NCBI GenBank assembly: GCA_013540595.1
Contig: JABXKE010000002.1
Location: forward strand, 124,050 to 188,049
Length of the DNA: 64,000 bases
Origin: Pyrodictium sp.
GTDB lineage: Archaea; Thermoproteota; Thermoprotei_A; Sulfolobales; Pyrodictiaceae
Reading direction: 5' to 3'
The position numbers were made by a program, and so were the translations under genes. Shown one piece after another: positions 17,244 through 24,758 of the stretch. Every line of letters starts with the position of its first letter. The stretch's first letter is position 1. Below the pieces are notes generated by a model. The model was not told where the DNA came from, did no database searches, and saw nothing but the letters and a program-made list of their open reading frames with translations.

Positions 17244-18671
17244 TTAGCCCAGCGCTCCTAACTCACTAAATTCTAGCTCAATAACCTTCGACAAGACGCC
17301 AAGAAGCTCTAGTGGCAACGCGCGCAGGACATCTTGTATGAAGCCAAGGACTATTAACGCCTTTGCCTCACCCTCACTGAGACCGCGGTTAGCCATGTAG
17401 AATAGCTGGTCCTCACTAAGCCTGCCAATGCTCGCCTCGTGGCCCACTTCAGCGGAGGGCTCATCAACCTCGTTTCTGGGGTATGTGTATGCCTTGCTCT
17501 TATCGTCGAGTACTAGGCTGTCACACTGTACGTGGCTTACACTGTTCTTTGCTCCGCGGTTTATCTTTACTAGGCCACGATATACTGTGAGCCCTCCACT
17601 ACTAGAGATGCTTTTTGATACAATGTAGCTCTTAGTGTTCGGCGCAGCGTGTATTGCCTTACCACCAGTGTCCTTTATGTATGGCCCATTAGCTATTGCT
17701 ACTGATACATTCCTCGTAGAAGAGCCGCGGCCTTTGAGTATTGTTGTTGGATATGTGTACGTAAGCCTGCTACCTATACTGCCCTCGAGCCACTCTATAT
17801 GCGCACCCTCCTCCGCTATTGCTCTCTTGTTGTTAAAGTTGATTATGTCGCGGCTCCAGTTCTGTATTGTGTAGAAGTGCACTCTTGCACCACGGTGAGC
17901 ATATATTTCTACCATCCCGTCGTGGAAGCTGAATGTCTTAAGCATTGGTGCAGCACAACCCTCAATAAACTCTATGTAGCTATTCTCCCCCGCTACTAGT
18001 AGTGTGTGCTCAAACTGTCCTTCAAGCTCGCTACCAATGAAGAAGAATGCCTCGATGGGCTGTGAAACCTTAACACCAGGCGGCACATAGACAAAGGCAC
18101 CGCCACTCCACAGGGCATGGTGTAGTGCTGCAAACTTGTGGTCTGAAGCAGGAAAAACTCTACCAAAGTATTGCTTGACTAGGTCGGGGTACTTCTGGAC
18201 AGCCTCCTCCATGGGTACAAGAATTACGCCCTTCTCCTTCAACTCTTTCTTGGCGAGATTAAGCACAGCTTCACTGTCAAAGACAGCTGTCATTCCAGAC
18301 AAGAACCTAGCCTCAGCCTCAGGCAAGCCAAGCTTAGAATAGTACTCGCGCATCCATAGGGGGAGATCCTCCCACGTCTCTGCACGCTCAGCCTTTGGCT
18401 TAACATAGGCAGCTATCTCCTCAAGATCTATCTCCTCAATACCTATAACCCACCTAGGCATTGGAAGCTTGTAGAACAGCTCTAGAGCACGTAGACGGAG
18501 GCGCCTCATCCAGTCAGGCTCCTTCTTAACCCTAGAAATCTCCTCTATGAGGCTCCTCTCGATACGCCCACGAATCTCTATCTCTTTAGGATAGGGCTTC
18601 TGGAACCCTAGAACACCCTCAACACCAGCCTCAAGAATCTCCTTGAGGGGTCTTACACGAACTGCTGTCAC
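17244..18671 (-). CDS. sufB: SufB, scaffold of SUF Fe-S cluster assembly
   Basis: A 475-residue SufB with strong family blocks: FPASDHKFAALHHALWSGG, the cysteine in IEFIEGCAAP (the conserved core Cys), IQNWS, and GHEASIGRLSEDQLFYMANRG near the C-terminus. It binds SufC and builds the cluster. Its start abuts the sufC stop with a one-base overlap, so translation is coupled. No sufS or sufE is nearby, as usual in archaea. Confidence 0.95.
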   Translation of the reverse strand: MTAVRVRPLKEILEAGVEGVLGFQKPYPKEIEIRGRIERSLIEEISRVKKEPDWMRRLRLRALELFYKLPMPRWVIGIEEIDLEEIAAYVKPKAERAETWEDLPLWMREYYSKLGLPEAEARFLSGMTAVFDSEAVLNLAKKELKEKGVILVPMEEAVQKYPDLVKQYFGRVFPASDHKFAALHHALWSGGAFVYVPPGVKVSQPIEAFFFIGSELEGQFEHTLLVAGENSYIEFIEGCAAPMLKTFSFHDGMVEIYAHRGARVHFYTIQNWSRDIINFNNKRAIAEEGAHIEWLEGSIGSRLTYTYPTTILKGRGSSTRNVSVAIANGPYIKDTGGKAIHAAPNTKSYIVSKSISSSGGLTVYRGLVKINRGAKNSVSHVQCDSLVLDDKSKAYTYPRNEVDEPSAEVGHEASIGRLSEDQLFYMANRGLSEGEAKALIVLGFIQDVLRALPLELLGVLSKVIELEFSELGALG

Positions 18672-19453
18672 TATAGACCACCCCCACTACCCTTATCGCC
18701 ACCCATCTTAGCCACGTAGGCTCCATAGCCTTCCTGCTCTATCTTCCTTGCAAGCTCTGGGCCCCCCTCATCAACTATTACACCATTAACAAGTACAGCA
18801 ACATGGTCGGGCTCTACGAACTGTAGTATTCTAGCATAATGCGTTATTACCAGCACGCCAACACCGTCATCCACGAGTCTACGTATCGCGTCTGCTACCA
18901 TTCTAACACCATCAACGTCTAGCCCGCTATCAGGCTCATCTAGTATGACATATTTGGGCTTAAGTAAGAGTATCTGTAGCATCTCAGCTCTTTTGCGTTC
19001 ACCACCACTAAACCCGACATTGACTTCTCTATGGAGGAAATCCTCTGACAAGCCAAGCTTTACAGCGTATTCCCTAGCTTGCTTTACAAGCTCTGGACGC
19101 GGACTACCAATCAGTTTCTCTTGGAGATTAAACCTCCTATTGTAGGCCGCGGCTAGGAAGTTCAGTAGTCTAACGCCTGGTATCTCTGGTGGGTTCTGGA
19201 AACCTAGCATGAGGCCTTTCCGTGCCCTCTCGTGTGGAGGAAGACTTGTGATGTCCTCTCCTTCAAGCAGTATTCTGCCTTTAACCACACGATATGCTGG
19301 GTGGCCAGCAATAGTGTAAGCTAGTGTAGTCTTACCACTACCATTAGGACCCATTAGGGCAGTTACACTGCCCTTGGGTACTCTTAGTGTAACACCACGC
19401 AATATTATCTTGTCTTCTGGCCCTGCTGCAAGGTCTATAGTCTCTAGCGTCAA
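18671..19453 (-). CDS. sufC: SufC, ABC ATPase of SUF Fe-S assembly
   Basis: A 260-residue ATPase with Walker A GPNGSGKTT, Q-loop GFQNPPEIPG (typical of SufC), signature FSGGERKR and Walker B YVILDEPDSGLD. It drives conformational change of SufB/SufD. The frame opens at 19471, but GGTGGGG ends about 9 nt before TTG 19453, giving MTLETIDLAAG, where SufC proteins normally start. First gene of the operon; an AT-rich promoter stretch lies upstream (for example TTTTATTCG near 19505). Confidence 0.93.
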   Translation of the reverse strand: MTLETIDLAAGPEDKIILRGVTLRVPKGSVTALMGPNGSGKTTLAYTIAGHPAYRVVKGRILLEGEDITSLPPHERARKGLMLGFQNPPEIPGVRLLNFLAAAYNRRFNLQEKLIGSPRPELVKQAREYAVKLGLSEDFLHREVNVGFSGGERKRAEMLQILLLKPKYVILDEPDSGLDVDGVRMVADAIRRLVDDGVGVLVITHYARILQFVEPDHVAVLVNGVIVDEGGPELARKIEQEGYGAYVAKMGGDKGSGGGL

Positions 19454-19733
19454 GACAGCCAACCCCACCACATTAACAGCCGTTCAAGAAGTAATAAGGC
19501 GGGCCTCGAATAAAACATGTAATGTTGCACACGCCAAACAATACCAATACCATACCCACTACGACATAACACTGCATACAAATAATAAAGGTGTTGCATC
19601 AAAGATAAAAAATAAGACATATGGATATTAACCAGATTAAAAGTAAGATGCTAGCTCATAGAATTCATAGAATAAGATCATAGTACTTCCACGATGATAG
19701 TGCTCAATGAGAAGCAATACAAGAGGGAAAAGT

Positions 19734-20102
19734 ATGGCAGGAAGCCTACATCGAATAGTCAGGCCACTACAGCAGAACACCCATCGGATAGGGTGGGGTA
19801 TAGTAGCCATCATAGGCTATATCTTGAGCCCATTGTCAGCATGGAATGACTTGTACGTGAATGTACCGCTAGCATACTTGTTTGCAACAATCCTTAACAC
19901 GCTATTAGGTATGAATAAACTCGCCGGATTCTATATAGGGTACACACTAACCAATGTTGCTGGCTTACTAATGCTTGCTCTTGGCGTGCAAGCAGCCCGA
20001 GAAAAAGTATTGACACCGCGTCAAGTACTAAGATACACTATTGTATCGGCACTCTATGCTGTTGCAGCGTCGGCACTGCTATCGTTTCTCGGCCTCCTGT
20101 AA
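19734..20102 (+). CDS. small integral membrane protein
   Basis: A 122-residue protein with about three transmembrane helices (residues 20-40, 52-85, 100-120). No family recognised. The frame opens at ATG 19707, but GAGGG lies 7 nt before ATG 19734, so that start is chosen. Its 3' end overlaps the moaE gene by 24 bp tail to tail. The 19475-19700 gap is AT-rich and holds divergent promoters for sufC and this gene. Confidence 0.6.
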   Translation: MAGSLHRIVRPLQQNTHRIGWGIVAIIGYILSPLSAWNDLYVNVPLAYLFATILNTLLGMNKLAGFYIGYTLTNVAGLLMLALGVQAAREKVLTPRQVLRYTIVSALYAVAASALLSFLGLL

Positions 20103-20567
20103 TTCCTCGCCGCGCCGCACTCTTGTGTGGTCGCCCAATATCCAGTACTCCCCGTCCTCGCGTGCTTCAAGCTTGTATATTGGGACCTCGTGCTTTACAC
20201 GGTCAAGAATCCTAGAAGCCAACTCGAACGCCTTGTGCCTAGGCTCAGCCACTACGAACACGTATATGGTGGGGTCGCCAGGCTTCAATACACCGATACG
20301 GTGGATTATCCATATAGCATATGTTTTCTCCCACTTAGCAGCTTCTTCCCTAGCTATCTCCTCCATCTTCTTCAACGCAACATCTTCGTAGGCTTCATAG
20401 GATAAAGTGTTGACCTTGTAGCCGTCAACAACACCTTTTACAAAGCCCATAAAGACCACGAGGCTACCTGCACCAAGACCATTGGTCTCCCTGGCAAGCC
20501 TAGCTGCTACATCGTCAAGGCTTACTGGCTCCTTGGACAAGCCAACTCTTATTATTGGTTTACTCAA
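20079..20567 (-). CDS. moaE: MoaE, molybdopterin synthase large subunit
   Basis: The catalytic subunit of molybdopterin synthase, which inserts sulfur carried by MoaD into precursor Z. The family blocks are IIHRIGVLKPGDPTIYV, AEPRHKAFE and VPIYKLE; the lysine in YKLE corresponds to the WKKE region of bacterial MoaE. 162 residues from TTG 20567. The reading frame can start at GTG 20582, but GGGGGTG lies 6 nt before TTG 20567, which also overlaps the moaD stop (TTGAGTAA). Crenarchaeal use is for tungsten or molybdenum cofactor. Confidence 0.93.
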   Translation of the reverse strand: MSKPIIRVGLSKEPVSLDDVAARLARETNGLGAGSLVVFMGFVKGVVDGYKVNTLSYEAYEDVALKKMEEIAREEAAKWEKTYAIWIIHRIGVLKPGDPTIYVFVVAEPRHKAFELASRILDRVKHEVPIYKLEAREDGEYWILGDHTRVRRGEELQEAEKR

Positions 20568-20844
20568 GAACTGCACCCCCACTGGCTGGCGGTAGAATGG
20601 CTACCAAGTCGCCATCCTTAACCTCGGCGTCAAGATCAACGCCTTGACCATTAACCATGTAAACTACGCCAAGCCCCCTCTCCCCTAGCCCCTCAATAAG
20701 CTTCTTTAGCTTAGGATAGGAAGTGTAGAGTTTCTCTAGGACGTCACGTAGCTGGGCCTTGTCGCCGTCAACCTCTACAACAACCTCTCCCGCACCATCG
20801 ACAGCATCTCGTAGTAGTGATACAAGCTTTACACGGACCCTCAA
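20560..20844 (-). CDS. moaD: MoaD, molybdopterin synthase sulfur carrier, extended C-terminus
   Basis: A 94-residue ubiquitin-like protein that should carry a thiocarboxylate on its terminal Gly-Gly. The body is typical (VKDGDLVAILPPASGG), but the gene continues four codons after Gly-Gly: the end reads GGAVLE and stop. MoaD normally ends at GG because the last glycine is adenylated and sulfurated. The codons GGG GGT for the glycines are also the ribosome binding site of moaE. Activity would require trimming of AVLE or a different use. Start TTG 20844. Confidence 0.88.
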   Translation of the reverse strand: MRVRVKLVSLLRDAVDGAGEVVVEVDGDKAQLRDVLEKLYTSYPKLKKLIEGLGERGLGVVYMVNGQGVDLDAEVKDGDLVAILPPASGGAVLE

Positions 20845-21062
20845 GAGAGTACTACCCCCAGGAGTAGGCTCTATACTGCAAGATCATAAAGAGGTTTCTC
20901 ATACAGCAACAGAGTGTATACCTATACGCAAAGTAATGCCTAACTATTTTCTTCTGTACCAGTACTCTGCTGGAGCAAAACTATTCAGTCCACACACATA
21001 CACCACGCTACTGGGCATCTGGAAGGACGGTGGACAGAGGCTTGCAATGGAGGTGCTGTTTA

Positions 21063-21491
21063 TTGCTTAGCTACATTATGCTGGCATTCTCACTCGTAGG
21101 ATTTGTTGCGTCAATACTAGGCTACGTGGAGTATAAGCGATCACTGCAGGGAGGATCATTCATGTGTAGTGTTGATGAGAGTAGCAAGCTTAGGTGTAGC
21201 GCTGTGTACGCTTTACCGCAAGCAAGACTCTTCGGCAAAATACACTTCTCGGATCTTGCACCAATATACTTCACAGCAATGCTACTGCTATCACTGTTCT
21301 TCACAGCTACGGGATCAAAGACTGTCTTGACCGTTCTCGCAGGTCTTTCAATAGTTGGTGTAGCCTTAGTGCCTTACTTGGTATACCTCGAGCTATTTGT
21401 GGCATACGCGATCTGTATTTGGTGCACTATAATGCATGCATCAATCATAGGCATGACAGTTGTGACTATTAAACAGCTACTAGTAGTTTAG
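21063..21491 (+). CDS. VKOR-like thiol oxidoreductase, membrane
   Basis: A 142-residue membrane protein of the vitamin K epoxide reductase family, which reoxidises extracytoplasmic thiol oxidases and so drives disulfide formation. It has four to five helices, the loop cysteine pair SFMCSVDESSKLRC (about 32-45) and the active-site CIWC (about 124) before the last helix. Hyperthermophilic crenarchaea rely on disulfides. The frame is open from 21030, but GGAGGTG ends 7 nt before TTG 21063. It overlaps the next gene by 12 bp tail to tail. Confidence 0.82.
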   Translation: MLSYIMLAFSLVGFVASILGYVEYKRSLQGGSFMCSVDESSKLRCSAVYALPQARLFGKIHFSDLAPIYFTAMLLLSLFFTATGSKTVLTVLAGLSIVGVALVPYLVYLELFVAYAICIWCTIMHASIIGMTVVTIKQLLVV

Positions 21492-21836
21492 TACCTTTAT
21501 ATTGGGTTGGCACTTAGCCAGGGTAGCCTCTTCCCATACACGTGTGGCCTCTTCAACAATAACAGCTTCATCCCTACCAGTCTCTATCAACTGCCATCGC
21601 GCAAAACCATGCTTTTTCTCCCCTGCAGAGAGAGGCTTAGCTCTAAGCTCAACAGCACGCCTTGTAGGGTGTAACGCAACCATAGCGTAAGCCCTTACAA
21701 TACCAGCAACTGTTGCCTCATGGAGAACAATCTTCTCATCGCCTAACTCGATGATAAACCTTGCATGCTGGTGTCCTGGCGGTATAAATGCTACAATCCT
21801 TTTCACGCACTCATTAGGGTAAAGTCTTGCACTCAC
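21480..21836 (-). CDS. hypothetical conserved-looking protein
   Basis: A 118-residue soluble protein starting MSARLYPNECVKRIV. It has beta-rich N-terminal content (FIIELGDEKIVLHEATVAG) and a helical C-terminal half with EEATRVWEEAT. I do not recognise the family. It overlaps the VKOR-like gene by 12 bp in tail-to-tail orientation. The 200 bp upstream contain TATA-like elements but no gene. Confidence 0.6.
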   Translation of the reverse strand: MSARLYPNECVKRIVAFIPPGHQHARFIIELGDEKIVLHEATVAGIVRAYAMVALHPTRRAVELRAKPLSAGEKKHGFARWQLIETGRDEAVIVEEATRVWEEATLAKCQPNIKVLNY

Positions 21837-22036
21837 AGACCATCCACCTCCATTTCATATTCTCTTCATGGAGTACTATGTGTAAACTACTCTAGCTTTT
21901 ACACACGTTTAGAGAGGCATTCTTGCATGTATAGTTCTACATCTTGATGCCCAAGCTGCAAGGCTGTCTATATTAGTCTTCCTTGAGTAGAGTTTAATAT
22001 CATGCGTGCAAACCCTTTATTCTGGGATATCAAGCT

Positions 22037-22576
22037 ATGACTGGTCATGGCTTTGTGTTTGTTGCTAGTAGTCTTGACTCTATTATACTCGTATTGGCTG
22101 GTATTGCACTAGTATTTGCTGGTATTGATGCTGCTAAGATCATTACTGGCTTCATACTTGCAATAGTGCTAGCAATTGGGCTCTATACTGTTGGGTCATC
22201 ACTTGGCATCATAGTAGCCATAGTATTAGGGTTCTTAGGCTTCGTTATAGGCCTCACTGTGGGGTTTGCATTATTCAAAGCAGCAGTATCTCTTGTAGGT
22301 GGGTTCCTCCTAGCAGACGTAATCGTGAGTGTGTTCTCTATTAGGCCTCCTAGTGGTCTGGCTGTGTTCATCCTGGGTATAGTTCTTGCAGCAGCATTGT
22401 ACGTTGTAGCTGAGTACATAATAGCTGCTGCAGTCGTGGCTTCAGGGTCGATAATAGCTTATGCCGGGCTATCGTACTGGCTCCCAGCCAGCGTAGCTGC
22501 AATAGCTGCTCTAGCCTTGTTCATTGCTGGCTTGGCTCATAACTGGTCTAAGATCACGAGGAGAGAAGAGAGCTGA
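22037..22576 (+). CDS. multi-pass membrane protein, unknown
   Basis: A 179-residue protein with about six transmembrane helices and a short basic cytoplasmic tail ending SKITRREES. Glycines are dense in the middle helices (LGFLGFVIGLTVGF), recalling small multi-pass families of unknown function that include DUF4203. No polar functional motif is visible. A TATA-like AGTTTAATAT is near 21990. The start is ATG 22037. Confidence 0.6.
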   Translation: MTGHGFVFVASSLDSIILVLAGIALVFAGIDAAKIITGFILAIVLAIGLYTVGSSLGIIVAIVLGFLGFVIGLTVGFALFKAAVSLVGGFLLADVIVSVFSIRPPSGLAVFILGIVLAAALYVVAEYIIAAAVVASGSIIAYAGLSYWLPASVAAIAALALFIAGLAHNWSKITRREES

Positions 22577-22688
22577 GGCTGTAGTTGTTTTACCGCATTG
22601 GGGCCGTAGTGTATGTCTGTGCTTACTGTGCGTCCACAGCTATTATAGGTGCTAACTGCTTGTACCCGGGCCTGGGGCTCGAAGAGAA

Positions 22689-24656
22689 ATGCCTAGGAAG
22701 GGGTGGCCTCTAGCTGCTAGGCTCTACTGGAGTCGTAGCCTTAACGTGCCGCTGTTGATGAGAGAGCAGGAGGGAGTGGATGCTAGTGATGTGTTTGAGG
22801 TGAAGATACAGGAGCCCGGTGATGCTAGGCCAGCTTTTCGGGGAGACATGAAGAGGCTGGAGCAGGCAATAGTGAATGAGACTGGTAGTGAGAGGCTTTT
22901 CGAGAAGCTGTTTAAGGGCAAGCTCGTGGTGCTGAATAGGATACCTTACATGGATGAGATGAAAGAAGTCATAGTTGATGGCGGGCATGCTGGCAAGCTG
23001 TACTTCGACCCTTACCTCTTCCGTTGGAGGTTCAGGTTCAGCAGGTGGAGTGCGAGGATAGCAGTAGAAGAGGGCCTCATAGAGTACTATAGGCTTAAGC
23101 CAGGAGAGCGCATGGGTCCTTCCCTGCCCACTGGTGGTAAGAGGTTTGAGGAAGAGCAGCAGGTAGTGGTGCTGGACCATAATGGTGAGCCAGTAGCGAT
23201 AGCATATTATCGCCGTGGAGCGTTGAGGAGGCAGACAAGCCTACTCAACGACTTGGATCCACTCGAGAACCCCCGCAAATCTACTTGGGAGGATGCCGTC
23301 AAAGCTAACGAGTACGCCTTGTACAAGCTTACTGCACGGGCTGTAACCTTCCTAAGTGTCATGGCTGACAAGCTTGCTGGTAAACCAGTAATAGTCTCGT
23401 TTTCTGGCGGCAAAGACAGCCTTGTAACTATGGACTTGACTGTGCGTGCTGGTCTTGAGCCAGAGATGCTCTTCAACGATACTGGGCTAGAACTCCCAGA
23501 GACTATTGAGACTGTGAAGAGGACAGCAGAGTTCTACAACGCGAAACTCCACGTTGCATCTGCTGGAGACGCCTTCTGGCGTGCCGTGCACTTCTTTGGG
23601 CCTCCAGGAAAGGACTATAGATGGTGCTGTAAGGTAATCAAGCTTGCTCCACTAGCACGCCTAGCCAAGGAGAAGTGGCCTGATGGCGCACTCAACGTTG
23701 TCGGCATAAGGGCCTATGAGAGTCTTGACAGGGCAAAGAGCACACGCGTATGGAGGAACCGGTGGATCCCATGGTTCCTAAGTGTCACACCTATACACGA
23801 GTGGAACCAGCTAGCAGTATGGCTGTACATCTTCAAGCACAAACTACCATACAACCCACTCTACAACACCATACCCTCCCTAGCAATACCAGCACTAGTA
23901 CCAGGAATAATGGCCCTACGAATAGAATCCTACATAAAGAGGCTAAACGCCTTCTACCAAGTATTCGTGAGAAGCTTCGGTCTCACATTCTCCATTATAC
24001 CAAACTATGCGGCAGCACTAGAATCAATACTCGTTGCAGACTATGGCCCCCTAACAGAGTATATAAGAAGACTGCACGCCCGCATCACCAACGGTGTTGA
24101 CCCAAGAATAGCCTTCCGCTACTTCATAGCGGAAACAGGAAGCATGGACGTACTAAACGCGTCAAACATAGTAGTAGACGCTGTTGATGCCGGTGGTGAC
24201 CTCGCAGAAGTCGGAATGGTTCTAAGCAACACACTCATACGCCTCAACGACATAAGGCGGGACCGTGAGAGGCTCAGCAGGACCTTCGAGGTCGTAGTAT
24301 ACCTCATGCAGGGCCTCGTAGCAGCCATTGCAGCAGCAATAGTCAACATAGTGATAGCATTCTCAAGATTCTACAGCGAAATGGCCGCCATAGTCCAAAC
24401 AGCGCCAGCAGCAACCACTTATATACCCATAATGCCTGCTCTCCCCTCACCATCAATACTTGGCTGGACCATAGCAGGCTTCCTTGGGAGCCTCATAATA
24501 ATAAACTCACTTATAATAGCATTTGTCCGCGGAAGCATCTTCGAGATCTCGGTACTTCACGCCGCTATACTCGCGATAATAACTACTGTCGCTGTAAAAC
24601 TTATGAATGTACTTGCATCAACACTAATAATACCAATGATATTACCACCATCATAA
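22689..24656 (+). CDS. chimera: PAPS-reductase-like domain fused to ArlJ/FlaJ C-terminal half
   Basis: A 655-residue open frame made of two unrelated halves. Residues 1 to about 392 are a PAPS reductase/N-type ATP pyrophosphatase of the archaeal type with an N-terminal accessory domain; the PP-loop SFSGGKDS is near 236-243, YRWCCKVIK follows, and HEWNQLAVWLYI and NPLYN end it abruptly, lacking the usual C-terminal cysteine cluster. From about 393 the sequence matches crenarchaeal ArlJ: FSIIPNYAAALESI, DYGPLTEYIRRLHAR, ETGS, GGDLAEV, then four or more transmembrane helices. The N-terminal membrane part of ArlJ is missing. The junction is near 23868. It looks like an in-frame deletion fusion; whether it is expressed is unknown. 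Confidence 0.72.
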   Translation: MPRKGWPLAARLYWSRSLNVPLLMREQEGVDASDVFEVKIQEPGDARPAFRGDMKRLEQAIVNETGSERLFEKLFKGKLVVLNRIPYMDEMKEVIVDGGHAGKLYFDPYLFRWRFRFSRWSARIAVEEGLIEYYRLKPGERMGPSLPTGGKRFEEEQQVVVLDHNGEPVAIAYYRRGALRRQTSLLNDLDPLENPRKSTWEDAVKANEYALYKLTARAVTFLSVMADKLAGKPVIVSFSGGKDSLVTMDLTVRAGLEPEMLFNDTGLELPETIETVKRTAEFYNAKLHVASAGDAFWRAVHFFGPPGKDYRWCCKVIKLAPLARLAKEKWPDGALNVVGIRAYESLDRAKSTRVWRNRWIPWFLSVTPIHEWNQLAVWLYIFKHKLPYNPLYNTIPSLAIPALVPGIMALRIESYIKRLNAFYQVFVRSFGLTFSIIPNYAAALESILVADYGPLTEYIRRLHARITNGVDPRIAFRYFIAETGSMDVLNASNIVVDAVDAGGDLAEVGMVLSNTLIRLNDIRRDRERLSRTFEVVVYLMQGLVAAIAAAIVNIVIAFSRFYSEMAAIVQTAPAATTYIPIMPALPSPSILGWTIAGFLGSLIIINSLIIAFVRGSIFEISVLHAAILAIITTVAVKLMNVLASTLIIPMILPPS

Positions 24657-24758
24657 CAGACGTTTAGGACTCCACTTAGGCCACAATAAGTAGCGTCCTG
24701 GGGTCTTTGAGAAAAATTAAAACTACACCATTACATCATAATACTTAGGGAGAATACT

